A stretch of DNA of 64,000 nucleotides, taken from positions 60,801,596 through 60,865,595 of the forward strand of contig CM028382.1 in NCBI GenBank assembly GCA_013146195.2, given 5' to 3'. Each line of letters opens with the position of its first letter. Position 1 is the first letter of the stretch. The position numbers were made by a program, and so were the translations under genes. Shown here one piece after another: positions 22,641 through 32,957 of the stretch. Source of the DNA: Codonopsis lanceolata (lineage: Eukaryota; Streptophyta; Magnoliopsida; Asterales; Campanulaceae). The notes under the pieces are model-generated. The model was not told the DNA's origin. It was given only the letters and a program-made list of their open reading frames with translations, and made no database searches.

Positions 22641-24212
22641 GACCTTTATGTTTTCTGTCGTAAATCTTCTTCTTTTTCCTCCACCTCCTCGCCTTTGTTC
22701 CTACTGAAAAATATTTCAATCCAGCACAGATTCATATAATTTCATACTTAATGAATCGAAAACATCATTGCATAATAATCGTAATTTTCGAACTCCAAGG
22801 TGTTGACTGGAGCTATGGAAGAAAATAATCTAGGTATTTTATGAATAATATATCGAAAATTAACTTTAACAGTTGAAAAAAAAAACTGGAGAACGTAACG
22901 AAAAATGTTGGAAAAAGACACCTGCCAAAAATTTCTCCAAAATAGTACTTTTCTGTGAGGGTTACATACCATTACTAGGCCACCCTGGTTTTTATGTAGG
23001 GTTGGAACTTTGGATATTTTGGTTCCAGAAATTAAAGCAAGCAACATTGAATTTCAAAGGGTCCATACATATGGGCACGCCGAGAGTGAGAGAGGGAGCT
23101 GTCCAAGCTCTAGTCTTTTCTGCACTTTTTAGGCTAGCAGTCTAACACGCAAATCCTAGTCACTTTGGAGTAGAACCTCTCAATTTCCTCAATTTGTTTG
23201 GACCATTGGCTGAAGTTTGTTAATGTGTTGGCATGTTCTAGACCGGAGGAACCTCAAATTGAGATAGTTCCTGTTGTACGCAACAGAAGGCTTTACAAAC
23301 ACAAACAAATTAACAGTATGATAAGATCAATAATAAAGAAGAGAATTATGGCCAACGGACTGTCAAAATTTTATCAGAGTTAACCTTGAAAACGTTTTAA
23401 TGATACTACTATTTATATGGATACAATAAAAACCTTAAAACCCTTAAAATAAATAAAACCGGACAAGCAACAAAACGGTACTAGGCGGTCGCCTAGTCCT
23501 CGACACTAGGCAACTGCAAAAATTCCAGTAGCTAGCTCTCTGAAACCAACGAGTAGGAGGCCGCCTAATCCTTAACATTAAGTGACTGCCTTATTTTTAG
23601 TAGCTCGGTTCGAAGTAATCACGAGTAGGCAATCGCCTAACACCTATACTAAGCGACCGCCTTGTCCAAAACTTGACAATCCGTACCATTCCATTCTCAA
23701 CAGTTCCGCTCGCAACTCATTTAGCTTTTTGTTATTGCAAATCGTCAGAGGCAGAGCAATACAACATTTTCGAGAACCAACCAATCGGTAAACCTAGAGT
23801 ATTTTCCAACTAGCCAAGCTTAGGATTAAATTTCATAGACTAGTAGTGACTTGTGCTCTCTGGTTGAGTTTACTGGAAACCAGGCAATGGTCTATCATTG
23901 AGTTCTCCTGTTGCAGTCTGAATGATATGTAAACTATCAGTGACAGTGAATAAACATATGTACCTCTTTGGCTCTTTGTTGACAAAATTATGCCTGGCTG
24001 CATCACATTTGAATGTTTCCGAGTTAGATAGCACCCTTGCGATCGACCAAGTAGGTGTCGTGGGGGCTATCGTGCTTTACAGCGTTGTACGCATGTGTCA
24101 GGTGTCAGGTGGCATTTACGGTACCCAAGCAACTACGACAAACTGAACTTCTTCCATAATAATATATCCTATCCTTGTTGATTCAAATTTTCCTGATAGT
24201 TGGATTAATAGC
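22641..24212. other. Intergenic, with dispersed local repeat and AGGCG tandem units
   Basis: The third copy of the local repeat lies at about 22950-23460. At 23480-23670 there are three imperfect direct repeats built on (T)AGGC..(T)CGCCTA.TCCT..ACACTA(A/G)GC(A/G)ACTGC. No gene is supported. Confidence 0.45.
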
Positions 24213-24973
24213 AGTGTATATGCACCATTGGTCCCTTCACTATGCAAAAGTCCACTAGCAGTTCCGTACAAAGTAAATACACGCCACATACCAAAGATTG
24301 AAAATTTTGCATATCGGTAGTCCCTACCCCTAACTCCATTTACTGAAGTGCCGTTAAGTGTGCATGTGCTTATCACATGCTCAATCTGCAAGGGTAAAAC
24401 TGGAAATAAGGATTCATTTTTCTTTTAACTTTCAAATAAATTATAAATGTACAAACTTTAGGGTGGTATCCAAACATTTCACATTTTAGCATCGTCTTCT
24501 CCAATCGTTACTCAGATCGTCTTCTCCAGTAGCCAAAAATTGTGGCAATATCGTTGTACAGAGGAAACCTACACAGTTCCTGATGCTCCCCGCCAATGGC
24601 TAATGCCCACATCTAAAATCTTTCTTAAGAATTTTAAAATCCTCCTCAACCGTCGATCCAGAGCCCTCTCTCGCCTCCGCTGTCGCCACCACCTCTATTG
24701 GACTTGCAAAAGGTCGAGAATCACGATGAAGAGGTCAAAGATGAAGTGTTGAAAGTAGTTGACCAGTGTGAGAAACTACTCAATGTAGATGGGGTTAAGG
24801 ATCGGGGATTCGAGGGTGATGATTGTGCGGTGAAACCAACTGACGAATAGGAAGACGATTAATTCACAACATCAAGAAAAATAAATTCCTTCAAACCCAG
24901 ATATGAGTATCAACCATCAAACTCAGATATGAGTTTTTTGAGTTTGTGAAGTCTGGGGTTGATGACAAGGGGG

Positions 24974-25296
24974 TGTTGGAAAAATGATGAACATGGAGAG
25001 TATCTAAAGCATACTATTGAACAATTTTCATGGTTGGATTAAGGCCGTTTAGTGGTTGGAATCCATAGTTGAAAACATTTTTTTTAAAGTAACGATTAAA
25101 TGGGTTTTGTCCACCTAAGATAAAAATCGGCTTGACGGGCGTTTCATCTAAATGTCTCGGGTCAGCTCGGTTTTGTTGGGGTCAAAATTAAGTAAATCGT
25201 TTCTTTTAAAATTTATCTCCAGCAACAACTTTGACTATATCAAAGTTTGAGGAGATAAGTATTGTGAGGAGAAAAAATAGGAAGTGACTTCAACTT
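24974..25296 (+). repeat. 5' LTR of copia element 2 (first 323 bases only)
   Basis: Nearly identical to 27264-27586, with an offset of 2290 bases and only two or three substitutions seen. This suggests a fairly recent insertion. The remainder of the LTR is lost in the internal deletion. Confidence 0.9.
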
Positions 25297-26737
25297 TGAC
25301 TACGATTGGATGCAAATGGATTTTCAAATGGAAATTGAAACCAGACGGAACCATAGATAAGTTTAAGGCCCGGTTAGTTGCAAAGGGTTTCAAACAAAAA
25401 GAGGGCATAGATTTCTTCAACACTTATGCCCCAGTTGCGCGTATGACTACAATAAGAATGCTTATAGCATTGGCATCCGTTTTAGGTCTTAACATTCATC
25501 AAATGGATGTTAAAACTGCTTTTCTTCATGGTGATCTTGAAGAAGAGATTTATATGGATCAGCCTGAAGGATTTGTAGCTAAAGGCAACGAGAGAAAAGT
25601 TTGTAAGTTAGTAAAGTCTTTATATGGACTTAAACAAGCCCCTAAGCAATGGAATGAAAAATTTGAGAAGGTTGTCTTATCATTTGGCTTTACTCTTTGT
25701 GATACAGATCAGTGTGTATATTTCAAAGTTAAAGGTGATGCATGCATTATTTTATGCCTTTACGTGGATGATATATTGTTGTTCGGCTCAAACGATAATA
25801 TAATAATTGAGACTAAGACGTTTTTAAAAACAAAGTTTGACATGAAGGATATGGGTGAAGCTGAAGTAATTCTTGGTCTAAAGCTGACTAAGTCGGCCGA
25901 AGGCATAGCCATTTCACAATCTCATTATATCACTCAAGTTATTGAGAAATATGGCTATAACAATAGTAGAATTGCTAAGACACCATATGATCCTTCAGTA
26001 GCTTTGTATAAGAATGAAAGTGGGGTACCTGTGTCTCAATTAAGATATTCTCAGATTATTGGTAGCTTGGGATACCTTGCAAACTGCACTAGACCTGATA
26101 TTGTGTTTTCAGTATCTAAGTTGAGTCGGTATACTAGTTGCCCAAATAGAACTCATTGGGAGGCCTTGGATAGAGTACTTAGATACTTGAAAGGAACTAG
26201 CTCCTTGGGTTTGCATTACGGTAGATATCCTCATGTTCTTGAAGGATATAGTGATGCGAGCTAGATAGCTAAGAACTCCGGGAGTTATGGGTGCACCGGG
26301 TACGTGTTCACGTTTGGTGGAGGGGATGTCGCCTGGAAGTCCACCAAACAAACAATTTTGTCTCGGTCAACCTTTGAGGTTGAGTTGTGTGCTTTGGATA
26401 CTACGGGAATCATGGCTGAGTGGTTTATGGGATTTGTGTCTGAATTACCTATCGTCAGCAAGCCGATTCCACCAATTTGTTTGCATTGTGATAGTATGAG
26501 TACAATTGCAAAATCAAGAGTATCAAGTACAATCAAAAGACTAGGAGACACATTCAAGTTAGACTTAAAACTATAAGGAAATCTGTGTCTCAAGGGGTGT
26601 TTGCTGTTGATTTTGTAGGATCCAAAGAAAACACAGGAGATCCCTTAACTAAAGGACTTGGCTTAGGTCAGGTTGTAAAATCCAGGTTAGGAATGGGACT
26701 GAAACCCATCAGTGATTCATCTACAGTAGCAACCTAA
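25297..26737 (+). pseudogene. Copia element 2 pol: reverse transcriptase and RNase H
   Basis: The frame starts at the deletion point with KWIFKWKLKPDGTIDKFKAR. The RT part contains HQMDVKTAFLHGDLEEE, KSLYGLKQAPKQW and the catalytic LYVDDILLF. The connection carries RPDIVFSVSKLSRY. RNase H begins GYSDAS and is broken by TAG at 26262-26264, where Trp (TGG) is usual; the same frame goes on with GYVFTFGGGDVAWKS. A frameshift near 26535 moves the C-terminus (VDFVGSKENTGDPLTKGL) into another frame, ending at 26737. The gag-to-integrase part is deleted. Confidence 0.9.
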
Positions 26738-27263
26738 CCTATCTAAGTGGAGATCCCAAGTAGGTTCAATGTGGTATCAACAAGTCAGTAGTGTGAGTTG
26801 AGCATCTAAAATGTTAAGTGACACATAAGTGTCCGTGTCAATTCCTTGATAAGCACGGTAGATCTTTGGTTGTTGCTAGTTAGTACGAGTCTAAGACTCC
26901 GAATAGGATCAAGCCTTTATGGCAGGGTGTTAGCAACGCACCCTTGGAGATGCCCAGCTATGAGAATGTTATTGTGAGGCCGCAATAAGAGAATAAGGGT
27001 TAATTCTCGAATACATTCTTGAGACAGGACAGTGACGCATGGCCAGAAACGCGTCAACCCTATAGATCATTGTTATAGCCGTTAATGTGTTGCTGTCAAC
27101 CGACACCACCACATCAAAGGTTCAAGTTCAAGAAATCTGTTCACTTAGTTCCTGTGGGGGTTTAGGTTGACAACTTAGATCATGGTTCAAACCGGAAGGT
27201 ACGATTATTAAAAGCACGTTATGATAATCAGAGTTGAGTTTCAACTATGAATTTGTGGGGGAT
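26738..27263 (+). other. 3' untranslated region and polypurine tract of copia element 2
   Basis: Non-coding stretch between the pol stop and the 3' LTR. It ends with ATTTGTGGGGGAT, the polypurine primer for plus-strand synthesis, directly before TGTTGG. Confidence 0.8.
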
Positions 27264-28218
27264 TGTTGGAAAAATGATGAACATGGAGAGTATCTAAAGC
27301 ATACTATTGAACAATTTTCATGGTTGGATTAAGGCCGTTTAGTGGTTGGAATCCATAGTTGAAAACATTTTTTTTAAAGTAACGATTAAATGGGTTTTGT
27401 CCACCTAGGATAAAAATCGGCTTGACGGGCATTTCATCTAAATGTCTCGGGTCAGCTCGGTTTTGTTGGGGTCAAAATTAAGTAAATCGTTTCTTTTAAA
27501 ATTTATCTCCAGCAACAACTTTGACTATATCAAAGTTTGAGGAGATAAGTATTGTGAGGAGAAAAAATAGGAAGTGACTTCAACTTCCTCTCATCCATGA
27601 TAAGTTCTGATTTCCACTGAGATAGATGAAAGATATATCTCAAAAAAAGTCTCTCGCTCAGCATTCTCTCTTCTCTATTATTTTTCTTCGGCAATTGAAA
27701 CATTGATCGAGAGTGAGCCCAGAAAAGCGTGCTGAAGTTCGGGGCTTTGACGTTGAATTATCCTGGAAGATAGACTGCCGACTCGACTGATTGCACCAGT
27801 AAGTACGAGGGCAATACTTCTTCAAGGCTAGTCCGTTCCTCGGGCGATTCAACATTTACGATAAGTTTTTTATTTTTCTTCTATATTTTCTGTTCTGTTA
27901 TCAATTTTTTTTTCTGATCATTGTTGCTGTTGTGTTTCGGTTTCTTTTCTATTGTTCACTGCGTCCATCTCCTGCTTGGGTTTGCTTTTGCCTTGGTTCA
28001 TATTGCAATTTTTTATTCTAAATTATAAAACCACAATCTTCTTGTTCTCTGCCATGCAAAATATCATACTTATTTAATTGGTTTGGTCAAACACTTTACC
28101 TATTGTTTATTATTCTTTCTATTTTCATATAACATTGGCATGTTATCTGATTGATTCAAAGGTTTAGCTTTCACAAAAAGACATTTTTTTTGCAATCAGA
28201 AGGTCTAGAAAGCTTACA
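27264..28218 (+). repeat. 3' LTR of copia element 2
   Basis: 955 bases from TGTTGGAAAAATG to AGCTTACA, followed by the GGGGG duplication. The 5' 323 bases match the truncated 5' LTR. The LTR contains the leader-like CTCTCGCTCAGCATTCTC region. The end was placed from the TG..CA rule together with the target duplication. Confidence 0.85.
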
Positions 28219-29045
28219 GGGGGAACTCACGAAGGATTTTCAAGGCTTTGGAGGATTTGGTGGAAAATACGGCAAATTGATCCCCACTAGGGATAAGCTT
28301 GTGAATATAGTACTTTCCGGTGAATCAAAGCCATGAAACTTTGAATCAGAGTAATTGGGGCATTGCAATGGAGACCATAGAAGCCAAGCAAAAGGATAAT
28401 ATTGAGGACTCATCTGTTGAGGAGACGGAGAATGGAGAGCTTGCTTCTACCGAACACGAGAAAGCTGTAGTAACTCCTCTTAAGAATTCTTTTGATTTGT
28501 TGGAATCTCTTTTTTATGAAGAAGAATGAGTATAGGTTGAGGTTCATACTTGGGCAGGGGTTGATGAAGACGGGTACAAAGCCAAATGAAAAGATGCGCA
28601 CGTCAAGGGACATGAAAAGCGATTGCTTGAGCTCGACCAAAAGGAAATAAGGAAATAAATTCACTAGTCATGGAGAAGACTCTAGTGATCGTCCTCGTCT
28701 CTGTTATGCCTCTGTGTAGGCAAGGATCTGATTAGATGAAGATATTAGCAAATTGTGAGATGAAGATATTAACAAAATGTGATATGTTTAGTTACCACCC
28801 TAAAGTATGAAAATTTATAATTCTTTCCCTCATTTGAAATTTAAAAGACAAATTAATAATTAATTCCAATTTTACCCTTACAAATTGAGCATGTGATAAA
28901 CACATGCTCACTTAACGGCACTTCAGTTAACGGAATTAGGGATAAGGACTATCGATGTGCAAAATTTACAATCTTTGATCTATGACATGCATTTGCTTTG
29001 TACAAGGGCTGTTAGTGGACTTTTTCATAATGCAGGGACCAATGG

Positions 29046-29047
<2 letters not shown>

Positions 29048-29101
<54 letters not shown>
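29048..29101. repeat. (AT)n microsatellite
   Basis: About 27 uninterrupted AT dinucleotides followed by (AG)n. It lies exactly at the right edge of the MULE-like element. Confidence 0.95.
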
Positions 29102-29109
<8 letters not shown>

Positions 29110-29214
29110 AATGGTTATAAAAAGAAAGTTGTTCAAGCTTAAGGTAACAAACTGCAAGAATTAAATTAGAAGGGGCAGTTCAAAAACTTCTCAGGCTCTA
29201 TCATATCTCATTGA

Positions 29215-30120
29215 GTTACACTAGATAGCCCCCCCCCCCCCTTAACATATAAGTTGACCCCCCTAAAATCTAAATTTTCTAAATTACCCCTTCATAAGTT
29301 GACCCCCCCCCCTTCACCGCCTCCTCATTTCCTCACCCCCCTCATCGCCTCTTCCCTTCCCCCAAACCACTCTGTTCTCCCTTCCCCCACCCACCATCCA
29401 CTACGTTTTCCCTTCCCCCACCATCCACCGCCTCCTCCCTCCTACCGTCCTCCATCTTTCCCTTCCATTGTCTTTCCTTCTACCTCTTCCCTCCCTCTCA
29501 TCCAAACAAAACTCTTATTTTTCTCTCTTTTTATCCACCACCACCAACCAAGTACCTAGCTCACACCTTCAAGCATCTCCCTTCTTTTATGTCTCTTCCT
29601 CTGTTTTTTTTTTAATTCAATTCAAAGGTTGTTCGGCCCTGGTCAACCGAACAACCCTCATTTGTTCGCCCATTGGCTACCGAACAACCCTCATATGTTG
29701 AACCATAGGTGACCGAACATATGAGGGTTGTTCGGTAGCATATGATCGAACAGATGAGAGTTGTTCGGTCGATCGAGGCCGAACAACCCTTAAATTAAAT
29801 TTTTTTTAAAAAAAGAGAGAAAAAGAGACATGGAAGAAGGGAGGTGTTTGGAAGTGTGAGCTAGGAATTCGGTTGGTAGTGCTGGTGATAGAAGGAGTAT
29901 ACTGTGATTAGGGGAGGGAGAGGTGATGGTGATGAGGGGGTGGGAAGCGAGGAGGTTGTGAAGTGGGGAAGGGAGGAGGCGGTGAGGGGGTGGGAAGGGA
30001 GGAGGCTATGAAATGGAGGGGATAAGTTTGGATGAAAGAAAGGGTAACTTAGAAATTTTGGGTTTGTAGGGGGTCAACTTATAGCATTGGGGGAAGGGGG
30101 GGCTATATAGCGCCACCCTA
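29215..30120. mobile_element. Foldback element with pyrimidine arm and purine arm
   Basis: The left end (TTACACTAGATAGCCCCCC) and the right end reversed (GGGTGGCGCTATATAGCC) are inverted. The same holds for ATAAGTTGACCCCC followed by AAATTTTCTAAATTACCC. The left arm (29230-29560) is almost pure C/T and the right arm (29870-30110) almost pure A/G. The centre (29620-29800) is a palindrome of GGTTGTTCGG / CCGAACAACC. Flanks ATCTCATTGA (29205-29214) and ATCTCAATGA (30121-30130) are a 10-bp direct repeat with one mismatch, as for Mutator-like elements. It is non-coding. Confidence 0.75.
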
Positions 30121-30214
30121 TCTCAATGAAGAGGATGGGGCAAATTATATGGAGGCTTACGGCTTACCCCTTTTTCTTGTATTACTAAAACATGTACCTA
30201 TAATATAAAACAGT

Positions 30215-30430
30215 TCAGGGTCTAACTGGTGGTTCTAATCGAATTGTGCTAAACACAACTGACGATCCAGATTGATTTATAAGTTTGTAAGTTACAAATG
30301 AACCCCTCAATTATAAGTTATGTTTGAATTACCCTTCTATAATTACATATAAAACCTTCAGATGTGAGTTTTGTTTGAATTACCCCGTCAGTTATGAGTT
30401 TTGTTTATCCCGACCATTCATTGAACTGAT
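30215..30430. repeat. Dispersed direct repeat, copy 1
   Basis: About 215 bases, roughly 80 percent like 32402-32608 by eye: TCAGGGTCTAACTG, AATTGTGCTAAACAC, GTCAGTTATGAGTTTTGTTT and ATTCATTGAACT occur in the same order. It lacks TG..CA ends. Confidence 0.8.
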
Positions 30431-31047
30431 ATAATAAATAATATATTTTGCTTATTGGGCCAGAAGAACAACTTAATCAAACCTCACTACGGAACACAAA
30501 TCTCATTATAAAAAATATAATAAATAATATATTTTGCCTTTGCTTTTACTTTTGCTTTTGCTTTTTAGTAATACTCTTGTTTTTACTTCTTCTCCCTTTC
30601 AATAATTAAGCATTTGGAAAATCTTGATCCTAACGGAAGTAACACGTTTAGTTAGATCCCATAAACACGAGAAAATAATTTAATGTGTCATTTGAAGTCA
30701 TGTTTGGTATACAATACGTAGTCAGGACTAATAATGCAGGTTACTCGGAGTCTCGGATAACATTATTATCCTCGCACTGTTAACCCAATCGAATATCAAA
30801 TCAAACGCACGTCATTAAAAGTCAATAGAATAATTTATTTGATACTCATTTGATTCGAAACCAAAAATATTCTTTCAACAATTACACATAATCCAATATT
30901 TTTGCATATCATACCATCTTTATCTCCAACAACTTTACATACTCCACCATCTTTAACAAATAATAATAATATTGCAGAAATTATTAAATTCGATTTAGTA
31001 TTACAATAATATTTTTAATTCAAAAATATTATTTATAATAATATTAA
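30431..31047. other. A/T-rich intergenic sequence
   Basis: ATAATAAATAATATATTTTGC occurs twice (about 30430 and 30509). No gene is supported. It ends with TAATATTAA (31039-31047), the left copy of the target duplication of the next element. Confidence 0.5.
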
Positions 31048-32287
31048 GGGATAAGTGTACAATTAGTCTTTGGCCAAACATCATTAGTCCCCAAACTTTC
31101 AAAACACCTAAGTATCATCTGAGGTCCCTAGCTCTTTTGTTTATTTCCTGAACATGTGTCACTCACATGCACAAAATAGTTATGTGTAACATCATCAAAA
31201 TAAGGGGTAATGTGAAAATTTTAAATTCAAAAGAAATTTTAAAAATAAAACCCAAAACCCCCTTATCAGCCTCCTCATCTCTTTCCATGGCCACCATAGC
31301 CACCATCTCTAATGTAAAAATTTTAAGTTTCAAAATCGAATTGTTCGTTGTTTTATTATGTCTTCTCGATTTCAAAATTGTCGACTATTGCGGTCATGTG
31401 CTTCAAGGAGATGTATTTTATTTTACTTGATTATTGTTGACAATCGAATAAGTTATTGCTTTTGCTTCGAACCATTCAAACTTTCATGATTTGAATATTT
31501 ATGCCCTCTTAGATGTTAATGAATTGAATTGATGATGTTTGATAAAGCAATCAAAATTGTTAATTGATAGACAAGATGAGGCGTTAAGGCTCAAATACTT
31601 TGAATTTCTTAATGAATTTAAGAATGGGAAGTTTCGATTTCATGCAAACTGGAGAATCGGAGATTAGGGATGAAGATGAGATTGAGTTCTTGGAGGATGA
31701 ATTATGAGGCGATGTTGATCTTTGCTTAATGGGTTTGTGGCAATGACCATATTGTAGGTTCTTGTTGTTTGGGTTTGGGGAGGATGAAGTCGGTGTTGGG
31801 ATTGTCGACACAAGAAGTCTAGAAAAGGGTTGATTTAACGTTTATTACAATTCCAAAGGAATATCGTTGGATTTGATATTATCATTTACTTATGATCGAG
31901 CTTCAATAATCGAAGAATTTCATAAGAGGGGTGCCTAATTCAGGTGAAAGTATGTTTCTGAGGGATGGGTGTAGAGATTAGAGGGGAAAGAGATGTAGAG
32001 AATGAAGAGAGCTAAACCTGTGATTTCCAAAGGTTTATTTTTAAAATTTTCTTTTGGATTTAAAATTTTCACATTACCCATTTATTTTTATGATTTTATA
32101 CATGACCCCCTTATTTTGTTCATGTGAGTGGCATATGCTCACTTAACGGAAAAACACAAACGGCGTTAGGGCTAGAGACCTCCGATGTGCAAAAAAGGCC
32201 TATTTTGGTCAATGGTGAAACTTTTTGAAGTTAGGAGACTGATGATGAGTTCGGCCAAAGTTCAGGGACTAATGGTACACTTATCCC
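31048..32287. mobile_element. Non-autonomous MULE with 9-bp target duplication
   Basis: Terminal inverted repeats GGGATAAGTGTACAATTAGTC (left) and GGGATAAGTGTACCATTAGTC (right, reversed) are followed by AAACTTT and TTTGGCC words in both arms. It is flanked by a perfect 9-bp duplication TAATATTAA (31039-31047, 32288-32296), the Mutator hallmark. The 1240 bases have no transposase. The inner subterminal words CTCACTTAACGG and GTTAGGG..CGATGTGCAAAA also occur in the element at 24213-29101. Confidence 0.85.
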
Positions 32288-32401
32288 TAATATTAAATTT
32301 GACATAACTACAATAATTCGATTTTTGATAATATAATAATATTAAATTCAAAATATAATTTATTTATTATAATTCGAATAATATTTATATTATAAAAAAA
32401 C

Positions 32402-32608
32402 TCAGGGTCTAACTGACGGCCAAATTGTGCTAAACACGGTTGACAGTCCAGATTGATTTTTAAATATGTGAATTATAAATAAATTTCTCAATTATGAGTT
32501 ATATTTGAATTACTCATCTACAATTATATATAAAACCTTCGGTTGTGTGTTTTGTTTGAATTACCCTGTCAGTTATGAGTTTTGTTTATCCCGATCATTC
32601 ATTGAACT
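32402..32608. repeat. Dispersed direct repeat, copy 2
   Basis: Partner of 30215-30430, in the same orientation about 2.19 kb away. The MULE at 31048-32287 lies between the two. Confidence 0.8.
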
Positions 32609-32843
32609 AATCTCATACCGACACGTATACTAGTAACTATTACAAGGAGACTGAAGCTATTGCAAAACTAAAATCAGCTACATTATTGATTGTATGGCCT
32701 ACAACAGATATCAGTATACTCCATATAATCTACCCTAGACACTCAGACACAAATTACTGCTGTGCATATCTACAAAGAACGCCTCCACATCAGATAATTT
32801 GGTAATTTCCCGACCTATTTTCGTAACATCAGTTAACTTTCAT

Positions 32844-32957
32844 TTACAAGCAGAGAAGGCTGTAGAAAACGAGGGGTATGAAGGCATTATCAAGCTGTGC
32901 CGTGTATGCCTCCAACAAACCACTTACAGTCACAGCAAGAAGAAGAGAGAACCAGTG
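32844..32957 (-). CDS. EVN: Dolichol kinase exon 14 (stop)
   Basis: Acceptor AATTTGTGCAG at 32958-32968, in phase with exon 13. It encodes HWFSLLLAVTVSGLLEAYT followed by AQLDNAFIPLVFYSLLCL and TAA (32844-32846). This strongly conserved plant C-terminus confirms that the gene crosses the hAT insertion. An AATAAT that could serve for polyadenylation lies about 155 bases downstream. Confidence 0.92.
   Translation of the reverse strand, partial: HWFSLLLAVTVSGLLEAYTAQLDNAFIPLVFYSLLCL

Larger units (their letters stand above)
24974..28218 (+). mobile_element. Copia element 2, internally deleted, GGGGG target duplication
   Basis: The ends are TGTTGGAAAA..(5') and ..GCTTACA (3'). GGGGG flanks it at 24969-24973 and 28219-28223. 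The 5' LTR is cut short after 25296, where it joins directly to the middle of the RT domain, so the rest of the LTR, primer site, gag, protease and integrase are gone. The 3' part keeps RT, RNase H, the 3' untranslated region, a polypurine tract (TTTGTGGGGGAT) and a full LTR. Confidence 0.9.
24670..28529 (+). pseudogene. Unrecognised captured ORF, interrupted by a copia element
   Basis: Left of the copia, one frame reads LDLQKVENHDEEVKDEVL..VVDQCEKLLNVDG and ends at a TAG near 24850. A second stretch reads YEFFEFVKSGVDDKG up to the insertion at 24973. Right of the copia the same frame goes on with GELTKDFQGFGGFGGKYGKL to the stop at 28334. A further acidic stretch (IEAKQKDNIEDSSVEE..) ends at 28529. 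The frame is continuous across the insertion when one copy of the GGGGG duplication is removed. I do not recognise the protein. Its place between MULE inverted repeats suggests a fragment captured from a host gene. Confidence 0.5.
24213..29101. mobile_element. MULE-like element with long inverted repeats carrying foreign sequence
   Basis: About 265 bases at the left (24213-24480) return inverted at the right (about 28785-29050). Shared strings include CACCATTGGTCCCT, AAAGATTG.AAATTTTGCA, ACTGAAGTGCCGTTAAGTG, TATCACATGCTCAAT and CTTTAGGGTGGTA. Long terminal inverted repeats around unrelated internal DNA fit a Mutator-like (Pack-MULE type) element. The right edge is hidden in an (AT)n run, so the target duplication cannot be read. 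No MURA-type transposase is present. Without the 3.2-kb copia insertion the element would be about 1.6 kb. Confidence 0.7.

Noticed and set aside
28957..29164. Overlapping ORFs on both strands with runs of Tyr-Ile
   Set aside because: They are translations of the (AT)n microsatellite.
29254..29701. Pro/Ser/His-rich ORFs of 77-101 codons
   Set aside because: They arise from the C/T-rich arm of the foldback element.
30215..32608. Reading the two direct repeats as LTRs of a small retroelement
   Set aside because: No TG..CA ends, no primer site, no polypurine tract and no target duplication were found.
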